Below are positions 1 to 7,197 of a DNA stretch of 40,115 bases, piece by piece (position 1 is the stretch's first letter; the number at the start of each line of letters is the position of its first letter). A program made the translations under genes and the position numbers. The DNA comes from Adlercreutzia rubneri. Its GTDB lineage: Bacteria; Actinomycetota; Coriobacteriia; Coriobacteriales; Eggerthellaceae. Under the pieces are notes generated by a model that had not been told where the DNA came from, made no database searches, and saw nothing but the letters and a program-made list of their open reading frames with translations. The stretch spans positions 1 through 40,115 of the forward strand of contig NZ_WPOO01000022.1 of assembly GCF_009755265.1 (NCBI RefSeq), written 5' to 3'.

Positions 1-15
1 GGCTCGCGACATGGA

Positions 16-44
16 ATTCTAGGCTCGATGGGCGGCGGTACCAA
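16..44 (-). promoter_or_regulatory. Probable leftward sigma-70-type promoter
   Basis: On the minus strand, TTGGTA (positions 39-44) lies exactly 17 bases before TAGAAT (16-21), which fits a housekeeping -35/-10 pair. Transcription would start near position 9 and run out of the window to the left, so the regulated gene is not visible. The -35 hexamer overlaps the first GGTACC palindrome. Confidence 0.45.
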
Positions 45-109
45 TTTATCTTACCCAGGGTACCAAGCCCGCTGACTGGCGGTACCAGATTCTGCTGATT
101 GTTGGTACC
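37..109. promoter_or_regulatory. Four phased GGTACC palindromes
   Basis: The perfect palindrome GGTACC occurs at 37-42, 59-64, 81-86 and 104-109, giving start-to-start spacings of 22, 22 and 23 bases. That is about two DNA helical turns, so all four sites face nearly the same side of the helix. Flanking bases are partly conserved (usually one or two G before and an A after). The first copy overlaps the -35 element of the leftward promoter and the others lie upstream of it, as expected for a cooperatively binding regulator. This function is inferred. Confidence 0.45.
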
Positions 110-450
110 GGAGAGGGTTACTACTCACATCGTCCCCCCCTAGCTGCCCCATGCCAAGCCAAAATCTTCCTCTGCAGCGACTTCGAGCTGGGAAAACACC
201 ACTTCATCCCCAGTGGGTATCCTCGCCTCCCGGCCCCTTACGTCGAATCCTCCAAAAACTCGCCACTTCGAGCCATCCAAAACAGCACGCAACGAGAAGG
301 GCCACCCCCGAGCGACCCTTGCAACCATTCCCGGGCCATCCCCACTCCGTAAGTCGCCTTTTGTCGGCGAGGACTCTTCGGCAACCATTGCACAACATCG
401 CACCGCAAGCATAATCGATTCGAATGACCCTCTCTCTCGTCGACAGTAAC

Positions 451-1032
451 CTACTCGCTTCCGGAGAACCTGACCTCGTACTCTTGCCCAATAGCTGACC
501 CCACCGTCGTCACATATTGTGCGAGCAGTGTCTCCGCTCTCTTCCTGGCGCGCTCCAAGAGCTCGGGGCTGTTCTCCACAGCCGACACCATTTCCGACTG
601 AGCCGTTTGAAGCGCGAGACTTTGATCCATTGTTTCGATTTTCGTCAGCAACCCTGTATCAGCATAAACATCCGAAAACGATGTCTCATCGATTTGCGGA
701 ATTCCGAGAACCTGCGCTTCGGGAACGAAAACGGTTACCACGTTGCTTGCGTCAGGCCCCTCAATTCGCACCTGCGAAACGTCAACGCCAAGCTCAACGC
801 TGCCGTCGTATTCAAACCATGCCTTCTTGTAGCCCACATTGATGCCAAAAATGATATCAGTACCGTCGTTGTAGATTTCTGCCACGTTATGAAAGGTACA
901 ATCTATAGTTGCGAGGTCAGCGATCTTCTTATACCCAGAAAAGTCGGGTTGTTCTTGCTTGTCGCACCCGGAAAGACCCAGCACGATAAACAGCGCCACG
1001 ACAGCCACAAACAGCTGCTTACTCTGCCTCAT
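451..1032 (-). CDS. DUF4230 family lipoprotein
   Basis: This 193-residue protein starts with a lipoprotein signal peptide: basic start, hydrophobic stretch, and LSGC with the lipidated Cys at about residue 23. The rest resembles DUF4230, a family of extracytoplasmic domains of unknown function. It is clearly related to the product of the gene just upstream: both share the order of an acidic strand region, a VDVSQV or MSAIDF block, a VTV(F/L)-P block and a C-terminal helix rich in Ala and Glu. The ATG at 1032 is chosen because GAGAGGGG lies just upstream and because it overlaps the preceding gene by only 14 bases. A longer frame reaching 1104 would overlap more. The function is unknown. The pair is probably a single transcription unit at the cell surface. 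Confidence 0.72.
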   Translation of the reverse strand: MRQSKQLFVAVVALFIVLGLSGCDKQEQPDFSGYKKIADLATIDCTFHNVAEIYNDGTDIIFGINVGYKKAWFEYDGSVELGVDVSQVRIEGPDASNVVTVFVPEAQVLGIPQIDETSFSDVYADTGLLTKIETMDQSLALQTAQSEMVSAVENSPELLERARKRAETLLAQYVTTVGSAIGQEYEVRFSGSE

Positions 1033-1789
1033 TCTGCATCCCCTCTCGCCCAGACTCCTCTTTCGCGGAAACTTCCTCGAATTCGATCTGCCAAGCACTA
1101 TCAAGTAAAGGTCTGATTAGCGCTTCGACGGTTTCACGCACGCTTTCCATCGCTTCAGTGCGAAGCCCCGCATCGCTGAACTCACTCGCGACGTCCTCCT
1201 TGCAGAGAGCAATCACATCTCGAACATCGGCCGTAGCGTTTTCTGGCAAGTAGCCGAACTTCGTTTCATCCAAAACTGGATCGGATATCTCCACATCTGG
1301 AAGCAAAACGGTAACCGACTTATCCTCATTGTTCACGCGAAAATCAATCGCAGACATGTCGTAGCTTGCTCGCACATGAGCTTCGTACTTAACTCGATAG
1401 TCTACGTTCTCCGCCCAAAGAAATTGACTCGTCTTATCCGCAATACCTTTATAGGTATAATCGACTACTTCCAAATCTCCGATGTCTACGGCACTTTTCA
1501 GCGTCGCGTCAGAGAGGTACTGCGTTTCATCGTTGTCGAGCGCTAGCGGTAAAGCGACCCCGAAAATCAAAATTATAAGAATCGCCACAACAACGAGACT
1601 GAGGATCTTGATCTTCAGCGGAACTTTTCTGAGAAAAGCCCTCCAGGCGCTTCCTCGACCTCCCACGAGTTCGTCAGGATCCTCTCTATGTCCACTTTTG
1701 CGCAAACGGTTTTCCCGTCCGTCGAGAGAAAGCTCCTCCTCGCTCTCCCAGCTGGCGAGTTCTTTGGGGCGTTGCGATTCGTTCTCCAA
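1019..1789 (-). CDS. DUF4230 family membrane protein
   Basis: The 256-residue product has an acidic, charged cytoplasmic N terminus (about residues 1-50), one transmembrane helix (about 61-84) and an extracytoplasmic DUF4230-like domain to the end. The start is a TTG codon at 1789 preceded by AAGGAAA at suitable distance; no better ATG exists nearby. Its last codons overlap the start of the DUF4230 lipoprotein gene, so the two are very probably cotranscribed and translationally coupled. The products are diverged paralogs, one anchored by a helix and the other by a lipid. DUF4230 has no established biochemical role, so no function is proposed beyond an envelope-associated one. Confidence 0.72.
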   Translation of the reverse strand: MENESQRPKELASWESEEELSLDGRENRLRKSGHREDPDELVGGRGSAWRAFLRKVPLKIKILSLVVVAILIILIFGVALPLALDNDETQYLSDATLKSAVDIGDLEVVDYTYKGIADKTSQFLWAENVDYRVKYEAHVRASYDMSAIDFRVNNEDKSVTVLLPDVEISDPVLDETKFGYLPENATADVRDVIALCKEDVASEFSDAGLRTEAMESVRETVEALIRPLLDSAWQIEFEEVSAKEESGREGMQNEAE

Positions 1790-1900
1790 AGACGTTTCCT
1801 TCCAATCACCTACATTGCTTACACCACTTGCTCAAGACGATCATCTCGTATATCGTCTCTTGTGTAGGAACACATCCGATTACCCCACTCTGGAGGCGAC

Positions 1901-1996
1901 ATGAAAGTATTGCCGTACATCGTTGGAATCATTGTAGCAATTGTTGCAATCATTCTGCTTGCCAGTTCTTTTGGGATCATCGATATTCGTCTATGA
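1901..1996 (+). CDS. Putative 31-residue single-span membrane peptide
   Basis: An ATG at 1901 sits seven bases after a strong TGGAGG ribosome binding site and opens a 31-codon frame ending in TGA at 1994-1996. The predicted peptide begins MKVLPYIVG, is almost entirely Ile, Val, Ala and Leu through the middle, and ends with a short polar tail (DIRL). It therefore looks like one transmembrane helix. It lies alone on the plus strand between two leftward genes. A possible promoter (TTGCTC at 1828-1833, TATATC at 1849-1854, 15-base spacer) and a small hairpin (TGTGT/ACACA, 1861-1874) precede it. Proteins this short are often missed by gene callers. The function is unknown; small membrane regulators and type I toxins are possible classes. 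Confidence 0.5.
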   Translation: MKVLPYIVGIIVAIVAIILLASSFGIIDIRL

Positions 1997-2055
1997 GTCT
2001 CCCATCGCGCCTTCCGCACCCGCAACGGCACAATCGTATACGCCGCATCTAGGCA

Positions 2056-2895
2056 CTAAGCTCCATTCTCCAAGTCGTACAGTTTTTCATAGACCCTAGC
2101 ATTCACCTCGTTGTAATAAGCCAAATCTGCTGGAGAGAGCGCACCCGTGTCAACTTCGTTCATCTTTGCGGTCATGTCCGTGTACCGCTCCATGTAGGTA
2201 TTGAAATCATCCAGCATTTCGGGAGCGTAGTCGGTTGACTCTTCGTATTTGTCCATGAAAGCGATGTACTCATCGAAGAACGCCTCATAGCTGTCCATAT
2301 ATTCTTTGAACGAAGGGGTGACCTCACCCGAAGCAGAAGCACCGCCCGTAGGCTCTTCGTCTTGATTAGTCTTTTGGTCGGGGGCATCCGTCGCCGCGCC
2401 ATCATCGGCACCGACGTCCTCTTCGCTTCCGCCATTGGATACCCCCGAGCCACCCGACTCTTCTTCTTTTGGTGCTTCCAAGCTAAACGACATATAGCTT
2501 TTGTCCTCGTCGTATCCCAGATGGAGATAGTACCCTTCTTCGTTCCAGGCCCAAAAAGCATCGTTGTTCTTCGTGTATTCCACCGTAAAGCCTGCATCTT
2601 CGCAAGATGCCACATAGGCCCCGTACTGCTCACGCGTATAGTTACCAACATCCCCGTTGAACCACTGCGCTTTGTCGTTGTATATCACTCCATAGCTCGA
2701 TTCGGGAGCCGGCAGCATCGCCCCCAGCCCCCGATCCGGCCATTGCATTTCTGCAAAACGATCCGTTGGATCGTGCCGATAATTTTCTAAAGCGGCCCTA
2801 TCGCAGGCAGGGGCAATGGCCACGCCTGCAACAAAACATGCAACCGTCAGAGCCAGCAGCGCTTTCCTCAAATTTCCAAGCAATGAGAGATTCAT
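2056..2895 (-). CDS. Exported DUF6591-like protein
   Basis: The 279-residue product has an N-terminal signal peptide with a possible but non-canonical lipobox (IAPAC, about residues 27-31). A globular region rich in Tyr, Trp and Asn follows (about 40-145). Then comes an acidic, Gly/Ser-rich linker (about 146-195), and a helical C-terminal domain with repeated Tyr and Met-Asp-Lys-Tyr patterns of the kind seen in DUF6591. The long disordered linker suggests a tethered surface protein. The ATG at 2895 has AAAGGA upstream. It lies between the DUF4230 genes and the zinc-ribbon gene, all leftward. The function is unknown; the family name is given from motif resemblance. Confidence 0.65.
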   Translation of the reverse strand: MNLSLLGNLRKALLALTVACFVAGVAIAPACDRAALENYRHDPTDRFAEMQWPDRGLGAMLPAPESSYGVIYNDKAQWFNGDVGNYTREQYGAYVASCEDAGFTVEYTKNNDAFWAWNEEGYYLHLGYDEDKSYMSFSLEAPKEEESGGSGVSNGGSEEDVGADDGAATDAPDQKTNQDEEPTGGASASGEVTPSFKEYMDSYEAFFDEYIAFMDKYEESTDYAPEMLDDFNTYMERYTDMTAKMNEVDTGALSPADLAYYNEVNARVYEKLYDLENGA

Positions 2896-2917
2896 AGCTC
2901 GATCCTTTCCAGACTAT

Positions 2918-3481
2918 TCATCGTGCGTCAATTTGCGCACCACAATGACCGCACTGGGCAATGGCGCCGCGAGGAATGCTGTTCTTTGCACCACAGCTCG
3001 GGCACTCGACAACAACCATCTCCGGCGTAGCGTGTTGTTGGTAAGCCACTGCTTGAGGCCCCGGAACCTGACGATTACCGGCCGGGGCAGCCACAGACCC
3101 TGCCATCGCCGAAACGACACGGTTATTCTGTTCGTCAATGGCGGTATTCGTCGCCATCCCTCTTTTGATCATCAGCTTCAAGTTCCTTTTGACCACTTCT
3201 GTCGTCGTTCCCTCTGCAGAGGCAATCTCGGAAATCGATCCGGACGGGCTGTGAGCCAGAAGTGTTGAATAGCTTCGGTACGCCTTCACGAGTTGGCCCC
3301 ATTCAATTCCGCGAACCAAAAGATAGGCGCCAAGAAACAACATTCCTACCGTACTGAAAACAGCTTGAGAGCTGTACAAATGGCCTTGGCCCAAAGAACT
3401 AAGTGCTCCCAGCACGAACAACACGCCGAGAACAATCTCCACCTTGGTTGCCGTCTCTCCTTTAACTCTCTCCTGTCCCAT
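2918..3481 (-). CDS. Membrane protein with C-terminal zinc ribbon
   Basis: The 187-residue product has two hydrophobic helices (about residues 14-33 and 41-58). A region resembling a short winged helix follows (SISEIAS...VVKRNLKLMIKRG, about 78-105), then a linker, then a C-terminal zinc ribbon with CPSC and CGHC pairs. I start it at the ATG at 3481, which has GGAAAG upstream; the open frame runs on to 3568 but without a better ribosome site. It is the last gene of a three-gene operon with the SPFH protein and a small membrane protein. A membrane anchor combined with a zinc ribbon also recurs in the SPFH partner's tail. The role is unknown, perhaps envelope stress sensing. Confidence 0.65.
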   Translation of the reverse strand: MGQERVKGETATKVEIVLGVLFVLGALSSLGQGHLYSSQAVFSTVGMLFLGAYLLVRGIEWGQLVKAYRSYSTLLAHSPSGSISEIASAEGTTTEVVKRNLKLMIKRGMATNTAIDEQNNRVVSAMAGSVAAPAGNRQVPGPQAVAYQQHATPEMVVVECPSCGAKNSIPRGAIAQCGHCGAQIDAR

Positions 3482-3510
3482 GCATCTTTCCTTTCTTCCG
3501 TCGTTCTGAA

Positions 3511-3918
3511 TCAGAACGACCCCTTTCTGCTGAAAGCCTCTTCCGCTCGACGTTGTTGAGTAAGGCACGCAATCTGATTGAGCTCCCTTTCGGCTGCCGA
3601 AACGTCATGTATGCGTATCGCTTGATGCGCCCTCTCTATGGCATCATCGATTTCGCCATCAAGCGGTAAGACGATCGAGCTATCGCCAAAACGAAGACCA
3701 TCTGCGACCCTCATGGCAAAGTCTGAAAGCTCACCATTCTTGCAAGAAGCGCTCATCGCTCTCAAGCGCGCAACCCGCTGATCCATTGATCGTACGGTAG
3801 CTTTGAGCGAAGTATTTGAGACCCTAAAGAATTTCAGGGCGTAACGCACCGCCACTACGAGCACGGAGAAGACAATGATTCCAATCATGAGCGCTGCCAT
3901 CACGCTGTTAGCGACCAT
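3511..3918 (-). CDS. Small membrane protein of the SPFH operon
   Basis: The 135-residue product starts with one transmembrane helix (about residues 5-27), followed by a basic segment and a mostly helical soluble domain with many Arg, Ala and Glu residues, possibly a short coiled coil. The ATG at 3918 has GAGGAGG upstream and overlaps the end of the SPFH gene by 11 bases, so translation is probably coupled. No family could be recognised. The topology (N-terminal anchor, cytoplasmic helical tail) and the tight linkage suggest it works with the SPFH/zinc-ribbon protein at the membrane. Confidence 0.6.
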   Translation of the reverse strand: MVANSVMAALMIGIIVFSVLVVAVRYALKFFRVSNTSLKATVRSMDQRVARLRAMSASCKNGELSDFAMRVADGLRFGDSSIVLPLDGEIDDAIERAHQAIRIHDVSAAERELNQIACLTQQRRAEEAFSRKGSF

Positions 3919-5041
3919 CGGAGCCAGCCTCCTCGGAGTTCTCTGTCCCCGGCACACCATCAGAAGCGACAGCATGTCCGCATTGTCCGCAGAACTTCAT
4001 TGATGCTGCAAGAGGCGCGCCGCATTCCGTGCAGAAGCCTGCGTCTTCGGCGGCAGCCCCCGGAGCGGGCTTCGCCATATCCCAACCACAGCTTCCGCAG
4101 AACTTCTGCCCAGAGGGAACCGCACTTCCGCACGAGGGGCACGTCCGCGAAGAACCAGAGACATTCAAATTGCGGGCAACATCTGCGAAAGCGCCGCCGA
4201 CCCCGCCGCCCATGCCGATTCCCATCCCAAGGCCCAATCCTGCGCCCATGAGGTCTGATGCGGTAGAGCCTGGATTGGTAGCCGCTCCTTCCAGCGTATC
4301 GAACGAGCGTTCCTGCACGTAGGTGTATCCGAGCAGCTCCATCTCGGCTCTTTTAGCCAATGCCTGCTTCAACGTTACAACGGCCGGATCGTCTTCCGGC
4401 ACGCTGATGTCGTTGACGAAGAAATTGGTGAGACTGATGCCGTATTCAGCCATGACGGGCTCAATGCGTTCCTGAAGGTAGTCCGACAACTCGTCAAGGT
4501 AGCGATTGATCTCGAGGATGCCTATTTTGCGCTCGATGATGTAAGTAGAAATCGCATCCTTGACGCGAGCTACGTACACGCCGCGAAAGTACCGCATAAT
4601 ATCGTTCTTGGTGAACGAGGGTAACGTGCCCACAAGCTTCACCAAGAAGCGCTTCGCGTCATCTATCTGAATACCGAAAACGCCGTGAGACCTTACGGGG
4701 ACGAACACTCCGAACACAGGGTCCTGAATCTGGATAGGCGAAGGCGTGCCCCATTTGACATCGAGGTTGAACTGCTTGCTGACGAACCAAACCTCTGCGC
4801 TGAATGGCGACTGACCGCCAAAGGGCAGATTGATGATCGTTTCCAAGAAAGGGATGTTGTTCGTGCTGAGGGTGTGGCGCCCGGCCTCAAAGACATCGAG
4901 AGCTTGGCCGCCCTTGAACAGAATGGCTTGCTGCGATTCGTTCACGATGAGCTGGGTCCAAGTTCCCAGCTCGCTGTCGGGGTACTTCCAGGCGAAAACG
5001 TCAGGATTGCCGTCGTACTTGACGACCGAGACGATGGCCAT
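3908..5041 (-). CDS. SPFH domain protein with double zinc ribbon
   Basis: The 377-residue product begins with an SPFH (band 7/stomatin-like) domain of the bacterial virion-core-like type (about residues 20-260). A Gly/Met-rich flexible stretch follows (GLGLGMGIGMGGG, about 275-295), then two zinc ribbons: CPSCG...FCGSCG and FCTECG...FCGQCG. SPFH proteins form large membrane-associated oligomers; the ribbons may bind protein partners. The ATG at 5041 is chosen because AAGGAGG lies five bases upstream; longer in-frame extensions would run through the divergent XRE gene. It is the first gene of a leftward operon with the small membrane protein and the zinc-ribbon membrane protein. Confidence 0.82.
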   Translation of the reverse strand: MAIVSVVKYDGNPDVFAWKYPDSELGTWTQLIVNESQQAILFKGGQALDVFEAGRHTLSTNNIPFLETIINLPFGGQSPFSAEVWFVSKQFNLDVKWGTPSPIQIQDPVFGVFVPVRSHGVFGIQIDDAKRFLVKLVGTLPSFTKNDIMRYFRGVYVARVKDAISTYIIERKIGILEINRYLDELSDYLQERIEPVMAEYGISLTNFFVNDISVPEDDPAVVTLKQALAKRAEMELLGYTYVQERSFDTLEGAATNPGSTASDLMGAGLGLGMGIGMGGGVGGAFADVARNLNVSGSSRTCPSCGSAVPSGQKFCGSCGWDMAKPAPGAAAEDAGFCTECGAPLAASMKFCGQCGHAVASDGVPGTENSEEAGSDGR

Positions 5042-5083
5042 GCGGCCTCCTTCTTTCCTCGTCAGTCTCTCCATAAGCTGCGG

Positions 5084-5097
5084 CTTCATATTTGAAG
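5084..5097. promoter_or_regulatory. Inverted repeat between the SPFH and XRE genes
   Basis: CTTCA and TGAAG flank the four-base centre TATT in the short divergent intergenic region. A small XRE-type repressor is encoded next to it, so this is a candidate operator for autoregulation and control of the SPFH operon. Short arms make chance occurrence possible. Confidence 0.3.
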
Positions 5098-5131
5098 TCG
5101 GTTCGTTAATGGTAGCACATATGCTTTCCCC

Positions 5132-5347
5132 ATGAACATCGAACAGAAAAGACAGGCCCTGGGAAAGCGCATCCGTGCCGTGCGCGAGGAGCAGGGGCTT
5201 TCCCAGAGCCAGCTGGCCCTCATGATCGGCAGCAGCAAGTCCCACATCTGGCGCATCGAGACCGGACGGGTCGGCGTGGGCATCGATGATTTGGGCCGCA
5301 TCGCCGATGCCTTGGGCTCGCCCGTGCGCGACCTGCTGACCTTCTAG
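5132..5347 (+). CDS. XRE family transcriptional regulator (small)
   Basis: The 71-residue protein is essentially one lambda-repressor-like helix-turn-helix domain: an N-terminal helix (KRIRAVREEQGLS), then QSQLALMIGSSKSHIWRIE as the turn and recognition helix, and a final helix ending in DLLTF. It is divergent from the SPFH operon and its stop overlaps the stop of the convergent MerR gene. No Shine-Dalgarno motif precedes the ATG. A TATGCT at 5120-5125 would place the transcription start at or very near the ATG, so a leaderless transcript is possible. Its target is probably local, but this is inferred from position only. Confidence 0.82.
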   Translation: MNIEQKRQALGKRIRAVREEQGLSQSQLALMIGSSKSHIWRIETGRVGVGIDDLGRIADALGSPVRDLLTF

Positions 5348-6453
5348 CCGCGCTCGGGGAAGAGCTCGACCTCTCGGGCAGCTTGCGCCATCCTCTCGAA
5401 AAGCGCTCCATCAACAACACTTTCGCCATCGGGGTCGATGAGCGTTGCAATCTCCTTGTCCTCGAAGGCGTTTTGCAGATACCCCGCCACCGTCTCGAAA
5501 AACTCCACCATGGTAGCCCACCCCTCGCCATCGAGCTCCGCGGCTTCCGGCACGGGGTAGCCGCACGAGCGGCAGACGAAATCGACGAGGAACACCACCT
5601 GGTTTTCGGAAATGGAAGGTTGCGCATCGCCTCCGACGCCACCTTCGATCATCGCCGAAAGCTCCAAGGCCATCGACTTCAGCCACACGAGAAACACCGC
5701 GGACTGCAGAAAGCCCGGTGTCGCCTCTCCGCCCACCTCGCTGGCAAACTCGGCCTCCTCGCTGCCGTCCTCGAAGAGCGTCCAGATACCCAGCAGGTCG
5801 AGGTCGTCAACCTCGAAGAAATAGGTGCAGAACCACGTCCTCAGTCGTCGCACCGTAGACTCTATATGGGCGAAGGGATCCTCGTCTTCGCCTCCCAAGA
5901 AGTCGACGATGATCGCGCCCAGCTCGTCCCACAAGTGCTCCAAGCCCGTATCGTCCATAGATTCCCACCGAATAGCTTTATCGGCATAGGCGGGTGAACT
6001 CCGCACAAGTTCGGCGAACGCGTCCACCTCGGAGGTACCGAAGGCCAAGGTTTCGAAAAGATCGTCACCGACGATCTCGGCATAGCGCGCGAACAAAATG
6101 AGGTGCTGCAGGTAGCGCTCCTGAGCGCGCAATTCCTCGATGCGGTCCGCCAGAGCATCCGTCAGACTCCTCTCCCCGTCGAGAATCGGGGGCATGTCCT
6201 TGAGCTCGAACCCGTAGGAGCCCAGCACTACGATCTGCTTGAGCCGATCGATGTCCTCGGGGCTGTAGAGCTTGCGGTTGTTGGCCACACCCTCCCCCGA
6301 GCGCTCCGGGCACAGAAGGCCCTTTTCGTCGTAATGCTGGAGCGCCCTTGTCGTCACGCCCGTCAGCTTCGCCACTTGGCCCGCCGTCATGGGCCACTCG
6401 CAGTTCTCGCGTATCAGATCGTTGCTCGTCTGCATCTTCGGTTTGCGCGGCAT
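5344..6453 (-). CDS. MerR family transcriptional regulator, long effector domain
   Basis: The 369-residue protein has an N-terminal MerR winged helix (about residues 20-90: MTAGQVAKLTGVTTRALQHYD, then a wing with NRKLYSPEDIDRLKQI). A dimerisation helix follows, then an unusually long acidic C-terminal region of about 250 residues that I cannot assign. Most MerR proteins are 120-280 residues. A CRSC motif near residue 300 could bind metal or sense redox state but may be incidental. The gene has its own MerR-type promoter upstream (6495-6525) and lies just downstream of the amino-acid ABC operon. Its stop codon TAG pairs with the stop of the XRE gene inside a shared CTAG. Confidence 0.85.
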   Translation of the reverse strand: MPRKPKMQTSNDLIRENCEWPMTAGQVAKLTGVTTRALQHYDEKGLLCPERSGEGVANNRKLYSPEDIDRLKQIVVLGSYGFELKDMPPILDGERSLTDALADRIEELRAQERYLQHLILFARYAEIVGDDLFETLAFGTSEVDAFAELVRSSPAYADKAIRWESMDDTGLEHLWDELGAIIVDFLGGEDEDPFAHIESTVRRLRTWFCTYFFEVDDLDLLGIWTLFEDGSEEAEFASEVGGEATPGFLQSAVFLVWLKSMALELSAMIEGGVGGDAQPSISENQVVFLVDFVCRSCGYPVPEAAELDGEGWATMVEFFETVAGYLQNAFEDKEIATLIDPDGESVVDGALFERMAQAAREVELFPERG

Positions 6454-6494
6454 GCCCTTCGCCCTTCGTCTCTTCCGCCAGACTTCCGCCGCAC

Positions 6495-6525
6495 AGCATA
6501 AACCTCAACCCGACGTTGAGGTCAA
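6495..6525 (-). promoter_or_regulatory. MerR-type promoter with 19-bp spacer and operator palindrome
   Basis: On the minus strand, TTGACC (6520-6525) and TATGCT (6495-6500) are separated by 19 bases, the over-long spacer typical of promoters activated by MerR regulators through DNA distortion. The spacer lies within a perfect palindrome, ACCTCAAC-N5-GTTGAGGT (6502-6522). It is about 45 bases before the MerR gene, so autoregulation is very likely. Confidence 0.78.
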
Positions 6526-6540
6526 GAGATTTCTTTCCCC

Positions 6541-7197
6541 CTACCGCGCGCCCTTGAGGCGGCGCTGGTAGGCGCGGACGATCTGCGAGAGGGTGAAGCA
6601 GACGACGAAGTAGATGAGGGCCATCAGCCCGAAGATGGCGAAGATCTGCACCGTGGAGTTGTAGCTGTTCATGAGAATCATGCCGCGGCCCATGAGCTCC
6701 TGCAGAGCCATGGCGCCCCACAGATACGACGTGTCCTTGATGGTGGTCACGAACTGCGAGAGCAGCGCCGGCACCATGTTGCGCAGGGCCTGGGGCAGGA
6801 TGATGTACAGGTACATCTGTGGTGCCGAGAACCCCTGGGAGCGGGCGGCCTCGTACTGGCCCGCTGGCACGCTGGCCAAACCGCCGCGGACGATCTCGGC
6901 CACCGAGGCCGCGGTGAACAGCGTGAAGGCGAGCACCGCCGCGGGCAGGGGCGGCAGCTGGGCCACGAAGAACGTGAACATAATCCACAAAAGCAGCGGG
7001 GTGTTCTTGAACAGCTCCACGTAGGCGATGGCGAAGCCGCGCAACAGGCGGGAAGAGGATCCGCGCATGATGGAGATGACGGCGCCGAGCACGATAGAGC
7101 AGGCGATGGCCAGCGCCGAGATAATAAGAGTGAGTCCGAGCCCTTCCAAAAGGAAGCGGATGTTCGTCCAGGTGAGCAAAGCGGCGATGTCGCTCAT
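6541..7197 (-). CDS. Polar amino-acid ABC transporter permease (second subunit)
   Basis: The 218-residue integral membrane protein belongs to the HisM/GlnP-type permease family. It has about five helices and the conserved cytoplasmic loop EAARSQGFSAPQMYLYIILPQALRN (the EAA motif that docks to the ATPase). The ATG at 7197 overlaps the stop of the preceding permease gene as ATGA, indicating translational coupling. It is the last gene of the operon ATPase, binding protein, permease, permease. The substrate is probably a polar amino acid, but the exact one cannot be read from the sequence. Confidence 0.9.
   Translation of the reverse strand: MSDIAALLTWTNIRFLLEGLGLTLIISALAIACSIVLGAVISIMRGSSSRLLRGFAIAYVELFKNTPLLLWIMFTFFVAQLPPLPAAVLAFTLFTAASVAEIVRGGLASVPAGQYEAARSQGFSAPQMYLYIILPQALRNMVPALLSQFVTTIKDTSYLWGAMALQELMGRGMILMNSYNSTVQIFAIFGLMALIYFVVCFTLSQIVRAYQRRLKGAR

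Larger units (their letters stand above)
1..450. other. Intergenic region without a supported gene
   Basis: No reading frame here has a convincing ribosome binding site or a recognisable protein. The left 110 bases hold four phased GGTACC palindromes and a leftward promoter (listed separately). Positions 180-198 and 265-284 hold an imperfect direct repeat that reads ACTTCGAGC, four or five variable bases, then AAAACA. The rest is featureless to me. The rightmost part lies downstream of the leftward DUF4230 gene; I see no strong terminator. Confidence 0.6.

Noticed and set aside
140..491. Short open frames on both strands in the left intergenic region
   Set aside because: None has a ribosome binding site or recognisable fold, and they overlap each other in all directions.
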